DNA from: Pseudomonadota bacterium
GTDB lineage: Bacteria; Pseudomonadota; Gammaproteobacteria; Steroidobacterales; Steroidobacteraceae
Assembly (NCBI GenBank): GCA_023391815.1
Contig: JAEWAF010000011.1
Location: 44,826-108,825 of the forward strand
Length of the DNA stretch: 64,000 nt
Direction of reading: 5' to 3'
How positions within the stretch are numbered: the stretch's first letter is position 1; each line of letters opens with the position of its first letter. The notes beneath the pieces were generated by a model that ran no database searches, was not told the DNA's origin, and saw nothing but the letters and a program-made list of their open reading frames with translations. Of this stretch, positions 9,413 through 16,881 are shown piece after piece. Both the position numbers and the translations under genes were made by a program.

Positions 9413-9425
9413 GTAACACGTTAAC
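9413..9425. promoter_or_regulatory. Operator-like palindrome B (9.4-kb divergent promoter)
   Basis: GTAACACGTTAAC contains the palindromic TAAC-AC-GTTA core. The 12-mer TAACACGTTAAC is repeated exactly, inverted, in the promoter at 14.47 kb. It lies 42 nt before the HAD gene start on the rightward side. A MarR/HpaR-type regulator is encoded at the end of that operon and is the likely ligand; this is inference. Confidence 0.6.
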
Positions 9426-9466
9426 TATCTACGGGCGCAAGCGTCGCGCCCGGAACGTGGCGGAGC

Positions 9467-10111
9467 ATGAGCAAGACCTGTGTGATCCTGGATTTCGGCG
9501 GCGTGATCTCGCGCACGCCGTTCGAGCAGCATCGTCTGACGGAGCGTGTCCTGAACCTGCCCGCCGGTACGCTCACCTGGCAGGGGCCGCTGGCGCCCGA
9601 AAGCGACGAGCTGTGGCAACGCATGCTGGCCGATCAGATCAGCGAGCGGGAATACTGGCGGCTGCGCGCCGAAGAAGTCGGCCGCATGGTCGGTGAGGAA
9701 TGGCGGGACGTGATCACTTTCCTGCGTCGGATTCGTGGCGCCGATCCGAATGCATCGATCCGGCCCGAGGCGATTGCTTTCATCGAAACCGCGCAGCGAC
9801 GCGGCAAGCGCCTCGCGGTGCTCAGCAACGAGCTCGACCTGTTCTACGGCCGCGAATTTCGCGAGCGCATCTCGATCCTGCGACACATGGAGCGGATCGT
9901 GGATGGCACCTACACGCAGGTGCTCAAGCCCAGTCCCGAAGCCTATTTGAACTGTCTGCGAGCGCTCGAGATCGACGCCGCCGAAGCGGTGTTCGTCGAC
10001 GATCAGCCTCGCAACGTAGAGGGCGCGCGTCGCGTGGGCCTGACCGCGGTTCAGTTCGATGTGCGCGACCCAGCCGGATCGTACGCGGCGGTCGAGCAGT
10101 ACATTTATTAG
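9467..10111 (+). CDS. HAD-superfamily hydrolase (subfamily IA type)
   Basis: A 214-residue HAD-fold protein. Motif I is DFGGV, with the nucleophile Asp present but the second Asp replaced by Gly, as in several epoxide-hydrolase-N-domain-like HADs. Motif II is VLSNE, motif III the lysine in LKPSPEAY, and motif IV VFVDDQPRNVEGA. Substrates of such proteins are small phosphoesters or haloacids; the missing second Asp makes classical phosphatase activity uncertain. First gene of the rightward operon, 9 nt before the aminotransferase gene. Confidence 0.85.
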   Translation: MSKTCVILDFGGVISRTPFEQHRLTERVLNLPAGTLTWQGPLAPESDELWQRMLADQISEREYWRLRAEEVGRMVGEEWRDVITFLRRIRGADPNASIRPEAIAFIETAQRRGKRLAVLSNELDLFYGREFRERISILRHMERIVDGTYTQVLKPSPEAYLNCLRALEIDAAEAVFVDDQPRNVEGARRVGLTAVQFDVRDPAGSYAAVEQYIY

Positions 10112-10120
10112 GAGAGTCGA

Positions 10121-11467
10121 ATGTCAGCAGCACCTGAGCACGCGCCGCTGAGCGCCGAGCATTTCTGGCAACCGATGGCGCATCCCGCCGAAGTGCGCGC
10201 CGACCCGGCACGCGTCATCGTCAGCGGCGAAGGTGTCCACGTCACGGACGATCGTGGCCGCCGCGTGATCGACGCGGTTGCGGGCTTGTGGAATGTGACG
10301 CTGGGATATTCGGTCGAGCCGATCAAGCAAGCGATCGCCGAGCAGCTGAACCGACTGCCCTACTTCTCCTCCTTTCGCGGCACCACCCACCCGGGCGCGT
10401 TGCAGTTGTCCCAGCAACTGGCCCGCTGGTTCGCGCCTGAAGGCATGACCCGGTGCTTCTTCAGCTCGGGCGGCTCGGACGCGATCGAGACAGCGCTGCG
10501 CCTGGCACGCCAATACTGGAAAGTGCGCGGCGAGCGCGACCGGCACAAATTCATCTCTCTGAGGCGCGGTTATCACGGCACCCACTTCGGCGGCGCCGCC
10601 ATCAATGGCAATCAGCAGTTTCGTCGCAACTACGAGCCGCTGCTGCCAGGGTGCACGCATATCCCCGCGCCGTTCGATTACAGAAATCCTTTCGATGAGA
10701 CCGACCCCGAGCGCCTCGGCCAACTGTGCGCGCGACTGCTCGATGAGGAGATTCAGTTCCAAGGCCCCGACACCGTGGCCGCCTTCATCGCCGAGCCGGT
10801 GCTGGGTGCCGGTGGCGTCATCGTACCGCCGCCCAACTTCTGGCCGCTGGTGCGCGAGGTGTGCGACCGACACGGCGTGTTGTTGATCGCCGATGAAGTG
10901 GTGACAGCCTTCGGACGCACCGGCCACGTTTGCGGCTCGCGAGCCTGGGGCGTGCAACCGGACATGATGTGTTTCGCCAAGGCCATCACCAACGGGTACT
11001 TTCCGTTTGGCGGCACGCTGATCAACGAGCGCGTCGCCAGTGTGTTCGAAACGAACCAGAATTCTTTCGGTGCCATCGGTCACGGCTACACCTACAGCGC
11101 TCATCCCGTCGGCTGCGCAGCGGCGCTGGCCACGCTGGCGATCACGGAACAACAACAGGTCCACCGGAATGCAGCGGTTCAAGGCGAACGTTTGCTCGCC
11201 GGACTGCGCTCGTTGCAGGACAAGCATGCGCTGATCGGCAACGTGCGCGGCAAGGGGCTCATGGCCTGCGTGGAACTGGTCAGCAATCGCGACACCAAAG
11301 CCCCGCTCGACAAGAAATCCATGGCGCGGGTCGCCGATCGAACGTTCGATGCCGGCGCACTGGTGCGCGTTTCCTCGAACAACCTGATCCTGTCGCCGCC
11401 GCTGGTGCTGCAAGCCGAGCATGTCGACGCGATCGTCGCCGCCATCGATGCCGGATTGAAACAATGA
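10121..11467 (+). CDS. Class III PLP-dependent aminotransferase (omega-amine/pyruvate type)
   Basis: A 448-residue class III aminotransferase with the Asp segment LLIADEVVTAFGRTG and the PLP lysine in MCFAKAITNGYFPFGG. It resembles omega-amino acid/putrescine:pyruvate aminotransferases, an assignment by recall of family features. The start has a good ribosome binding site (GGAGAG, 5 nt before ATG). It is the second such enzyme in the island and differs clearly from the one at 848-2215. A sequence of amine to aldehyde, followed by oxidation by the dehydrogenase at 7925-9358, is plausible. Confidence 0.9.
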   Translation: MSAAPEHAPLSAEHFWQPMAHPAEVRADPARVIVSGEGVHVTDDRGRRVIDAVAGLWNVTLGYSVEPIKQAIAEQLNRLPYFSSFRGTTHPGALQLSQQLARWFAPEGMTRCFFSSGGSDAIETALRLARQYWKVRGERDRHKFISLRRGYHGTHFGGAAINGNQQFRRNYEPLLPGCTHIPAPFDYRNPFDETDPERLGQLCARLLDEEIQFQGPDTVAAFIAEPVLGAGGVIVPPPNFWPLVREVCDRHGVLLIADEVVTAFGRTGHVCGSRAWGVQPDMMCFAKAITNGYFPFGGTLINERVASVFETNQNSFGAIGHGYTYSAHPVGCAAALATLAITEQQQVHRNAAVQGERLLAGLRSLQDKHALIGNVRGKGLMACVELVSNRDTKAPLDKKSMARVADRTFDAGALVRVSSNNLILSPPLVLQAEHVDAIVAAIDAGLKQ

Positions 11468-12906
11468 TGAAACGAACGATCGGGTGGCTCGCGATCCTGG
11501 GGCTCGGAATCTTCAGCGCCGCCCAGGCGCAACAGCCGCCCAGCTTCGGCCCGGAAGTGCGACAGTTCATTTCGCACGATGCGCCGCTGATCGCGCTGAC
11601 TCACGTCCGAGTCATCGACGGCACCGGCGCGGAGGCGATGGAAGATCGCACTGTCATCGTTCGCAACGGCATGATCGACGCCATCGGTCCGTCCGCGACG
11701 ACACCGGTACCGGCGGGGGCCGAAGTGCTCGAACGACGCGGCTATACGGTCTTTCCGGGCTTGGTCGGCATGCACGACCATTTGTTCGATGTTCCGCCTC
11801 GCAATGACTTTTCCGCTTGGACCTTCCTCCCCGCCCCGCTCACGGCGCCGCGGCTTTATCTCGCGCATGGCGTAACGACGATTCGCACCACGGGCACCGT
11901 TGCCTTCAACATCGATCTGGGCGTGAAACGCAGTATCGATGCCGGTCAGGCGGCAGGACCGCGCATCAATGTGACCGCGCCATTCATCGTCGACCGGAGC
12001 GCTGCATCGAGCATGAACTGGGGCGTCGACGGGCCCGAGGGCGCTCGCAAGTTCGTGAGATTCTTCGCCGAGGCCGGCGCGCAATCGTTCAAGGTGTATC
12101 AATGGATGACTCGGGAGGAGCTCGCGGCGGTGATCGACGAGGCGCATCGGCTCGGCCTGAAAGTCACCGGCCACCTGTGCTCCATCACCCACCGCGAAGC
12201 CGCCGAGCTGGGCATCGACAACATCGAGCACGGCTTCAGCTTCATGACCGATTTCAACCCGACTAAGCGGCCCGATGAATGCCCGCGGCCGGGCGGTAGC
12301 GCGCCGGTCACAGCGGATCAGCCGCGCTTCCAGGAGCTGGCACGACTGCTCGCGGCTCGAAACGTCGCCATCACCTCGACCATTCCGCTTGAAGAAATGT
12401 TCGGGCGGCCCGAAGCGGTCACCGATGAATATGTGTCCTATCTCACCACGGATACGCGCTTGGCCTATCTGCAGCGCCGCGCGCGCAACGAGCCGGTCAT
12501 TCCAGGCATGCCGGTCGGCGGTGGCGCCGAGGCGATTCAACGCGAGGTCGGCCGATTGCGGGCCTTCGTTGCCGCCGGCGGCCTGCTGATGCTCGGCCCG
12601 GATGCGATCGGCCCCGATCTGATCAAGGGACAGGCCGACCTACGCGGCATCGAGCTATTGGTCGAAGGCGGCTTCACGCCTTCCCGGGCGATCCAGATCG
12701 CCACCGCCAACGGCGCGAAATTCCTGGAAATGCAGGACTTGGGCACGCTCACGCCGGGCAAGCGCGCCGACCTGGTGCTGGCTCGGGGCAACCCGGCACA
12801 GCGCATCGCCGACATTCATAACATCGAGATCGTGTTCAAGGACGGCATCGGTTACGACCCCGCCCGGCTCAAGGACTCGGTGCGCGGCCAAATGGGGCTG
12901 AGATGA
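11464..12906 (+). CDS. Secreted metal-dependent amidohydrolase (imidazolonepropionase-like)
   Basis: A 480-residue amidohydrolase-superfamily protein. The start ATG overlaps the upstream stop (ATGATGA). The N-terminus is a signal peptide (MMKRTIGWLAILGLGIFSAAQAQQ), so the enzyme is periplasmic. Metal-site features are GMHDHLF (HxH motif), the lysine in SFKVYQW (likely carboxylated), GHLCSITH, NIEHGF and the Asp in LMLGPDAIG. Members hydrolyse cyclic amides, peptides or carbamates. With the co-transcribed aminotransferase it suggests extracellular release of an amine followed by uptake; this is inference. Confidence 0.88.
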   Translation: MMKRTIGWLAILGLGIFSAAQAQQPPSFGPEVRQFISHDAPLIALTHVRVIDGTGAEAMEDRTVIVRNGMIDAIGPSATTPVPAGAEVLERRGYTVFPGLVGMHDHLFDVPPRNDFSAWTFLPAPLTAPRLYLAHGVTTIRTTGTVAFNIDLGVKRSIDAGQAAGPRINVTAPFIVDRSAASSMNWGVDGPEGARKFVRFFAEAGAQSFKVYQWMTREELAAVIDEAHRLGLKVTGHLCSITHREAAELGIDNIEHGFSFMTDFNPTKRPDECPRPGGSAPVTADQPRFQELARLLAARNVAITSTIPLEEMFGRPEAVTDEYVSYLTTDTRLAYLQRRARNEPVIPGMPVGGGAEAIQREVGRLRAFVAAGGLLMLGPDAIGPDLIKGQADLRGIELLVEGGFTPSRAIQIATANGAKFLEMQDLGTLTPGKRADLVLARGNPAQRIADIHNIEIVFKDGIGYDPARLKDSVRGQMGLR

Positions 12907-12974
12907 CAGGCGAATGACGCCCGGTCGGTCGTTGTAACGTGCCGCCCGGCGGCGTGGACGATATACGCCGTGTA

Positions 12975-13598
12975 ATGGCAGAATGCCCCGCAATGCCAGC
13001 CAGAAAAAGCAACAAACAGTCGGCCCAAGCGCAACGCGCGGCGGCCATGTCGAAGAACATTCCCTTGCGCGACCTTTCTCGTTCCCTGCCGCTGGCTCTG
13101 ATGCGGGCCCGCGAATCGGTGATGCAATACTTCCGGCCGCATCACCGTCGTTATCAAGTCACCGAACAGCAGTGGCGCGTGTTGCGCGTGCTGTTCAAGA
13201 GCGGCGAATTGGAAGCGACCGAGCTGGCGCGCCAGGCGTTGCTGCTCGCGCCCAGCCTCACTCGCATTCTGCGCGACCTGGAAGCCTCGCGAATGATCAC
13301 GCGGCGCTGGGACGAAGCCGACCGCCGCCGCAGCATGATCGCCATCGCGCCCGCGGGCGTCGACCTGCTAGCCAAGGTCGCTCCTCTGTCGGAAGCCAGC
13401 TTCGCCGAAATCTCCCGGCTGTATGGCGAGGCGCGTCTGAATCAGCTGTTCAAGCTGTTGAGCGAGCTCGAAGAGGCGCTGAAACGCCCGGAATCGGAAC
13501 AGGCCGAAGAATCGGACCAAGGCGACGAACGCGCCGCCGCCCCGGCTCCAGCCCGCCGCGCTCGCAAGAAGGCCAAGAAGAAGTCGTCGGCCCGCTAG
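12975..13598 (+). CDS. hpaR: MarR-family regulator, HpaR-like
   Basis: A winged-helix MarR protein closely resembling HpaR, the homoprotocatechuate operon repressor: SLPLALMRARESVMQYFRP, then the recognition region LLLAPSLTRILRDLE and the wing with DEADRRRSM. Several starts are possible (GTG 12939, ATG 12975, ATG 12993, ATG 13047) and none has a clear ribosome binding site; 12975 is a compromise. The C-terminus is an unusual Glu- then Lys/Arg/Ala-rich tail (RRARKKAKKK). It ends the rightward operon and is the obvious candidate for binding the TAACACGTTA sites; a half-site TAACGTG lies at 12935-12941. Confidence 0.85.
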   Translation: MAECPAMPARKSNKQSAQAQRAAAMSKNIPLRDLSRSLPLALMRARESVMQYFRPHHRRYQVTEQQWRVLRVLFKSGELEATELARQALLLAPSLTRILRDLEASRMITRRWDEADRRRSMIAIAPAGVDLLAKVAPLSEASFAEISRLYGEARLNQLFKLLSELEEALKRPESEQAEESDQGDERAAAPAPARRARKKAKKKSSAR

Positions 13599-13687
13599 CG
13601 CGCATCGAGGTCGCTTAACGCGCGAAGCTTTTTCTCGATGTCCGGCTGCTCGCGCTGCTCCTTCGTATACTCCAGCGTCCGTCTCAA
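13595..13687 (-). other. Possible 30-codon minus-strand frame overlapping the Rossmann gene stop
   Basis: A TTG at 13687 overlaps the stop of the Rossmann-protein gene (TTGA) and opens a 30-codon frame rich in Glu, Lys and Arg (LEYTKEQREQPDIEKK), ending in a TAG that overlaps the marR stop. The composition looks coding-like, resembling a helical C-terminus, but there is no ribosome binding site and no recognised homologue. It may be a short coupled protein or the remnant of a lost gene end. Confidence 0.2.
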
Positions 13688-14418
13688 TAACCGATCGTGA
13701 AGCGTCGCCCGACGTGCCGCGCTCGTTCCGCTTCATCGATCATCGCCACCGCGTAATCTTCCATCGAGATCCGGCTCTCGCCCTTCGCGTCGGTCACGAG
13801 CTTGTCGTCACCGAGGCGGAACTTGCCTGTGCGCTCGCCCGGCGCGATGCGCCCGGCGGGGCTGAAGTAGGTCCATTTCACATCCGCAACGGTGCGGTAG
13901 TAATCGAGCGCCGCCATCTGCCCCATGAGCTCCGGTCGAATCGCTTCGGGCAGCCTGGTGGCGAATAACACGCCTGGCGCGACTTCCAGACTGCCGGCCC
14001 CGCCGACGACGAGCAGACGCGGCGCCTTGGCGCCCAATGTTCTCAGCGCCTTTACCAGCGACTCGGCAGCTTTGCGATAAATCTCATAATCCGGGTTGTC
14101 GGCACGACCGGCGCCGACCGCGCTGATGACGACGTCCTGGCCTGCGACGAGCTCAGCCACTCGCGGCGAATCGAGCACGTCACCCGATTTCGCGCTCAGA
14201 CGTGGATTGTCCTTCGGAATCCGAGCGGGATCGCGGGAGATGACGGTCACCTGATGGCCGCGCTGGAGCGCCTCGGCGACGATGCGCGACCCGATGTTGC
14301 CGGTGCCGCCGAACACAGTGATCTTGAGTGAATCCGCCGCCCGCGCGTTGCCAGTGGCGAACGCCAGCAGCGCAGCCATCACGGCAGCGGCGAATCGGAA
14401 ACGGCTCAACAGTCTCAT
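13684..14418 (-). CDS. Exported NAD(P)-binding Rossmann protein, NmrA/SDR-like
   Basis: A 244-residue extended-SDR/NmrA-like protein with the nucleotide-binding motif GGTGNIGS after a clear signal peptide (RLLSRFRFAAAVMAALLAFATGNARA|A). Export of a nicotinamide-binding fold is unusual because NAD(P) is cytoplasmic; the alternative is a membrane-anchored N-terminus. No SDR Tyr-x-x-x-Lys triad is obvious, which fits NmrA-like sensors rather than dehydrogenases. It is transcribed leftward, divergently from the quinohemoprotein gene, across the operator at 14.47 kb. Confidence 0.8.
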   Translation of the reverse strand: MRLLSRFRFAAAVMAALLAFATGNARAADSLKITVFGGTGNIGSRIVAEALQRGHQVTVISRDPARIPKDNPRLSAKSGDVLDSPRVAELVAGQDVVISAVGAGRADNPDYEIYRKAAESLVKALRTLGAKAPRLLVVGGAGSLEVAPGVLFATRLPEAIRPELMGQMAALDYYRTVADVKWTYFSPAGRIAPGERTGKFRLGDDKLVTDAKGESRISMEDYAVAMIDEAERARHVGRRFTIGY

Positions 14419-14471
14419 GGCATCACCTCCACGCGGATCGAAGACTCAGCGACGCCCCTGCGCCACAGATT

Positions 14472-14489
14472 GTTAACGTGTTATATAAT
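14472..14489 (+). promoter_or_regulatory. Operator C next to a perfect -10 box
   Basis: GTTAACGTGTTATA at 14472-14485 carries TAACGTGTTA, the exact reverse complement of the core in sites B and D. It abuts a consensus -10 hexamer TATAAT at 14484-14489; no good -35 is visible. A repressor bound here would cover the promoter of the quinohemoprotein operon. Confidence 0.6.
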
Positions 14490-14560
14490 AGCTCGCGACC
14501 ACAATCCACAACCGGGAATCTCAGCGGAGCTTCCCCAAGCGCGCGAACTGGAGAATAGTG

Positions 14561-16453
14561 ATGGCGAATCACCTGTACGGGGGACGGCCCGGCGCCACGA
14601 TGGCGGCGCTCGGCATCGCGGTGTTCGGCCTGGCCACGATGGGCCCGGCGGCACACGGCGCGGAAGACGATGCGCGCTTGAGCGGCGGGCGACCGGATCT
14701 GCGCGCTCCGCCTCCCACCACTCGCATCTATCAACAGAAATGCGCGGGCTGTCACACCGACGCAGGCCTGGAAATGAACGGCCGCATCGTCCCGAACAGC
14801 GCCGCACTCAAAGCCATGCAGCCGGAAAAACTGTATGAGGCCATGGCCAACGGCAAGATGCGAACGCAGGCCGAGGGCATCAGCGATCGTGACATGCGCG
14901 GCATCGCCGAAGCGATCACCGGCAAGAAACTCGGCGGCAGCACCGACACGTTGATCGGCGCGATGAAGAACAATTGCACCAGCAATCCGCCGCTGCCCGC
15001 GCTGAACCAGAGCGCCGCCTGGAACGGCTGGAGTCCGACAGCAAACAACGCCCGCTTCCAATCCGCGGACGCGGCTGGACTCTCCGCCGCCGACGTACCC
15101 AAGTTGAAACTCAAATGGGCCTTCGGTCTGCCGCTCGGCGCAAGCAGCTCGTCGCAGCCCTCGGTGGTCGCCGGGCGCGTCTTCGTCGGCAGCGACAACG
15201 CGACCATTTATTCGCTCGACGCAAAGACTGGCTGCGCATATTGGTCATATCGCGCGAAGGCGCCCGGCCGCTACGCGCCCATCGTCGCGCCGATTTCCGG
15301 CCACGCAGGCGTGAAACATGCGGTGTACTTCGCGACGAGCAACCGAATCGCGACGGCGCTGGACGCACAGACCGGCAAGCTGCTGTGGGAAACCTCCATT
15401 CCCGGTCAGCACGGACTGAGCGGCTCCTCGGCTTATCACGACGGTCGTTTATATATTCCGTTGACCGGCACCGATGTCATCGGCGGCTTCAATCCCAAGG
15501 CGGAATGTTGCAAATCGCGTGGCGCCGTCGCCGCGCTGGATGCCAACACCGGCAAGATCCTTTGGAAAACCGAGGTGATTCCCGAGCCGCTGGTCAACAC
15601 CGGCAAGAACTCGCTCGGCACACCGGTGTGGGGCCCTTCCGGCGCGGGCGTCTGGAACACGCCGACGATCGACGCAAAGCGCGGCGTGATCTATTTCGGC
15701 ACCGGCAACAGCTACGGCCCCAAGGCCGCTTCGACCAGCGATTCCATCATGGCGGTGAGCATGCAGGATGGCTCCATTAAATGGTGGCACCAGGAGTTCA
15801 AGTCCGACGCGTTCATGCTCGGCTGCCCCGATAAAGGTCCGGCCGGCGAGATCTGCCCCGAACAGATTGGCGAGGACTGGGATTTCGGCGGCGCCTCGGT
15901 GATTTTGCAGCCCCTCGGCAACGGCAAAGATGTGCTGGTCGCGGCCGGCAAAGGCGGCATCGCGATCGCGCTCGATCCGGATCAGAAGGGCAAGCTGCTC
16001 TGGCGCACCAAGCTCTACGACGACACTCCGCCAACCGCCGATGGCCTGGTGCTGTTCGGCGGCACCGCCGACGGTAAACGTGTTTACTTTCCGCTGCAGC
16101 GGGAAGGCGGCGGCCTGAAGGCGTTGCAGCTGGCCACTGGCAAGATCGATTGGGATGCGCGCCTCGACACCGATCGGCGCGGTCAGATCGGCGCGGCCAC
16201 CGGCATTCCCGGCGTCGTCTTCACCGGCGGCTGGGATGGCATCCTCCGGGCGGTGAACATGGACGGCAAAGTGATCTGGTCCTTCGACACGCGTCGTCGC
16301 TTCGACGCGGTGAATGGCGTCATCGCGATCGGCGGATCGCTCGGCTCGCCGGGCCCCACCATCGCCAACGGCATGATGTACGTCGCTTCGGGTTACACCG
16401 GTTTTCAGAACGGTACGCCGGGCAACGTGATCCTGGCGTTCGGCGTCGAATGA
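14561..16453 (+). CDS. Periplasmic quinohemoprotein: cytochrome c domain plus PQQ-type beta-propeller (polyvinyl-alcohol-dehydrogenase-like)
   Basis: A 630-residue exported protein. A hydrophobic N-terminal signal is followed by a heme-binding CAGCH motif at about residues 61-65, then a PQQ-dehydrogenase-like propeller with repeated segments such as GRVFVGSDNATIYSLDAKTG and AAVALDANTGKILW-type blades. The order cytochrome-propeller matches polyvinyl alcohol dehydrogenase-like quinohemoproteins, which oxidise alcohols and pass electrons to cytochrome c. ATG at 14561 has GGAG 7 nt upstream; the GTG directly before it is not preferred. First gene of a three-gene operon. Confidence 0.85.
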   Translation: MANHLYGGRPGATMAALGIAVFGLATMGPAAHGAEDDARLSGGRPDLRAPPPTTRIYQQKCAGCHTDAGLEMNGRIVPNSAALKAMQPEKLYEAMANGKMRTQAEGISDRDMRGIAEAITGKKLGGSTDTLIGAMKNNCTSNPPLPALNQSAAWNGWSPTANNARFQSADAAGLSAADVPKLKLKWAFGLPLGASSSSQPSVVAGRVFVGSDNATIYSLDAKTGCAYWSYRAKAPGRYAPIVAPISGHAGVKHAVYFATSNRIATALDAQTGKLLWETSIPGQHGLSGSSAYHDGRLYIPLTGTDVIGGFNPKAECCKSRGAVAALDANTGKILWKTEVIPEPLVNTGKNSLGTPVWGPSGAGVWNTPTIDAKRGVIYFGTGNSYGPKAASTSDSIMAVSMQDGSIKWWHQEFKSDAFMLGCPDKGPAGEICPEQIGEDWDFGGASVILQPLGNGKDVLVAAGKGGIAIALDPDQKGKLLWRTKLYDDTPPTADGLVLFGGTADGKRVYFPLQREGGGLKALQLATGKIDWDARLDTDRRGQIGAATGIPGVVFTGGWDGILRAVNMDGKVIWSFDTRRRFDAVNGVIAIGGSLGSPGPTIANGMMYVASGYTGFQNGTPGNVILAFGVE

Positions 16454-16464
16454 GGGAGCCCGCC

Positions 16465-16881
16465 ATGAGCACACCCGAACGGAATCTGCAGCTCGCCTCG
16501 CACTTCCAGGTGCAGGCGACGCTCGAGAAGTACATCGAAGGTCTGCGCACGGGCAACGTCGAGCTGCTCAAGAGCATTTTCGATCCGCACGCGCGCTTGC
16601 ACGGCTATCTGATGGGCAACTTCGTCAACGGTCCGCTCGATATGTTTCTGGCGGACGTGGCGAGCCGCCCGCCGCCGGTCGAATCCGGCGAGCCGTTTCG
16701 CGCCAGCATCGTCTCGATTCATGTGATCGGCAGGATCGCCACGGCCACGGTGGTCGAAGAATCCTACTTCGGCCTGAATTTCATGGACCAGTTCCAGCTG
16801 CTCGAGACCGACCGCGGCTGGATCATCGTCGACAAGCTGTTCCATCATGAGCCCCCTGCCGCGAACCGGAGACCGTCATGA
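16465..16881 (+). CDS. NTF2-like/SnoaL-type small protein
   Basis: A 138-residue protein of the NTF2-like cone fold (lumazine-binding/SnoaL type): an N-terminal helix (VQATLEKYIEGLRTGN), FDPHARLHGYL, and a C-terminal sheet ending LLETDRGWIIVDKLFHHE. It has no signal peptide. ATG at 16465 is preceded by GAGGGAG; an in-frame ATG at 16450 overlaps the upstream stop but leaves that site inside the gene. Function in this operon is unknown; such proteins often act as small isomerases, hydratases or binding proteins. Confidence 0.8.
   Translation: MSTPERNLQLASHFQVQATLEKYIEGLRTGNVELLKSIFDPHARLHGYLMGNFVNGPLDMFLADVASRPPPVESGEPFRASIVSIHVIGRIATATVVEESYFGLNFMDQFQLLETDRGWIIVDKLFHHEPPAANRRPS

Noticed and set aside
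16074..16087. Palindrome GTAAACGTGTTTAC similar to the operator family
   Set aside because: It lies deep inside the quinohemoprotein coding region and lacks the TTAAC arms; probably codon-driven coincidence.
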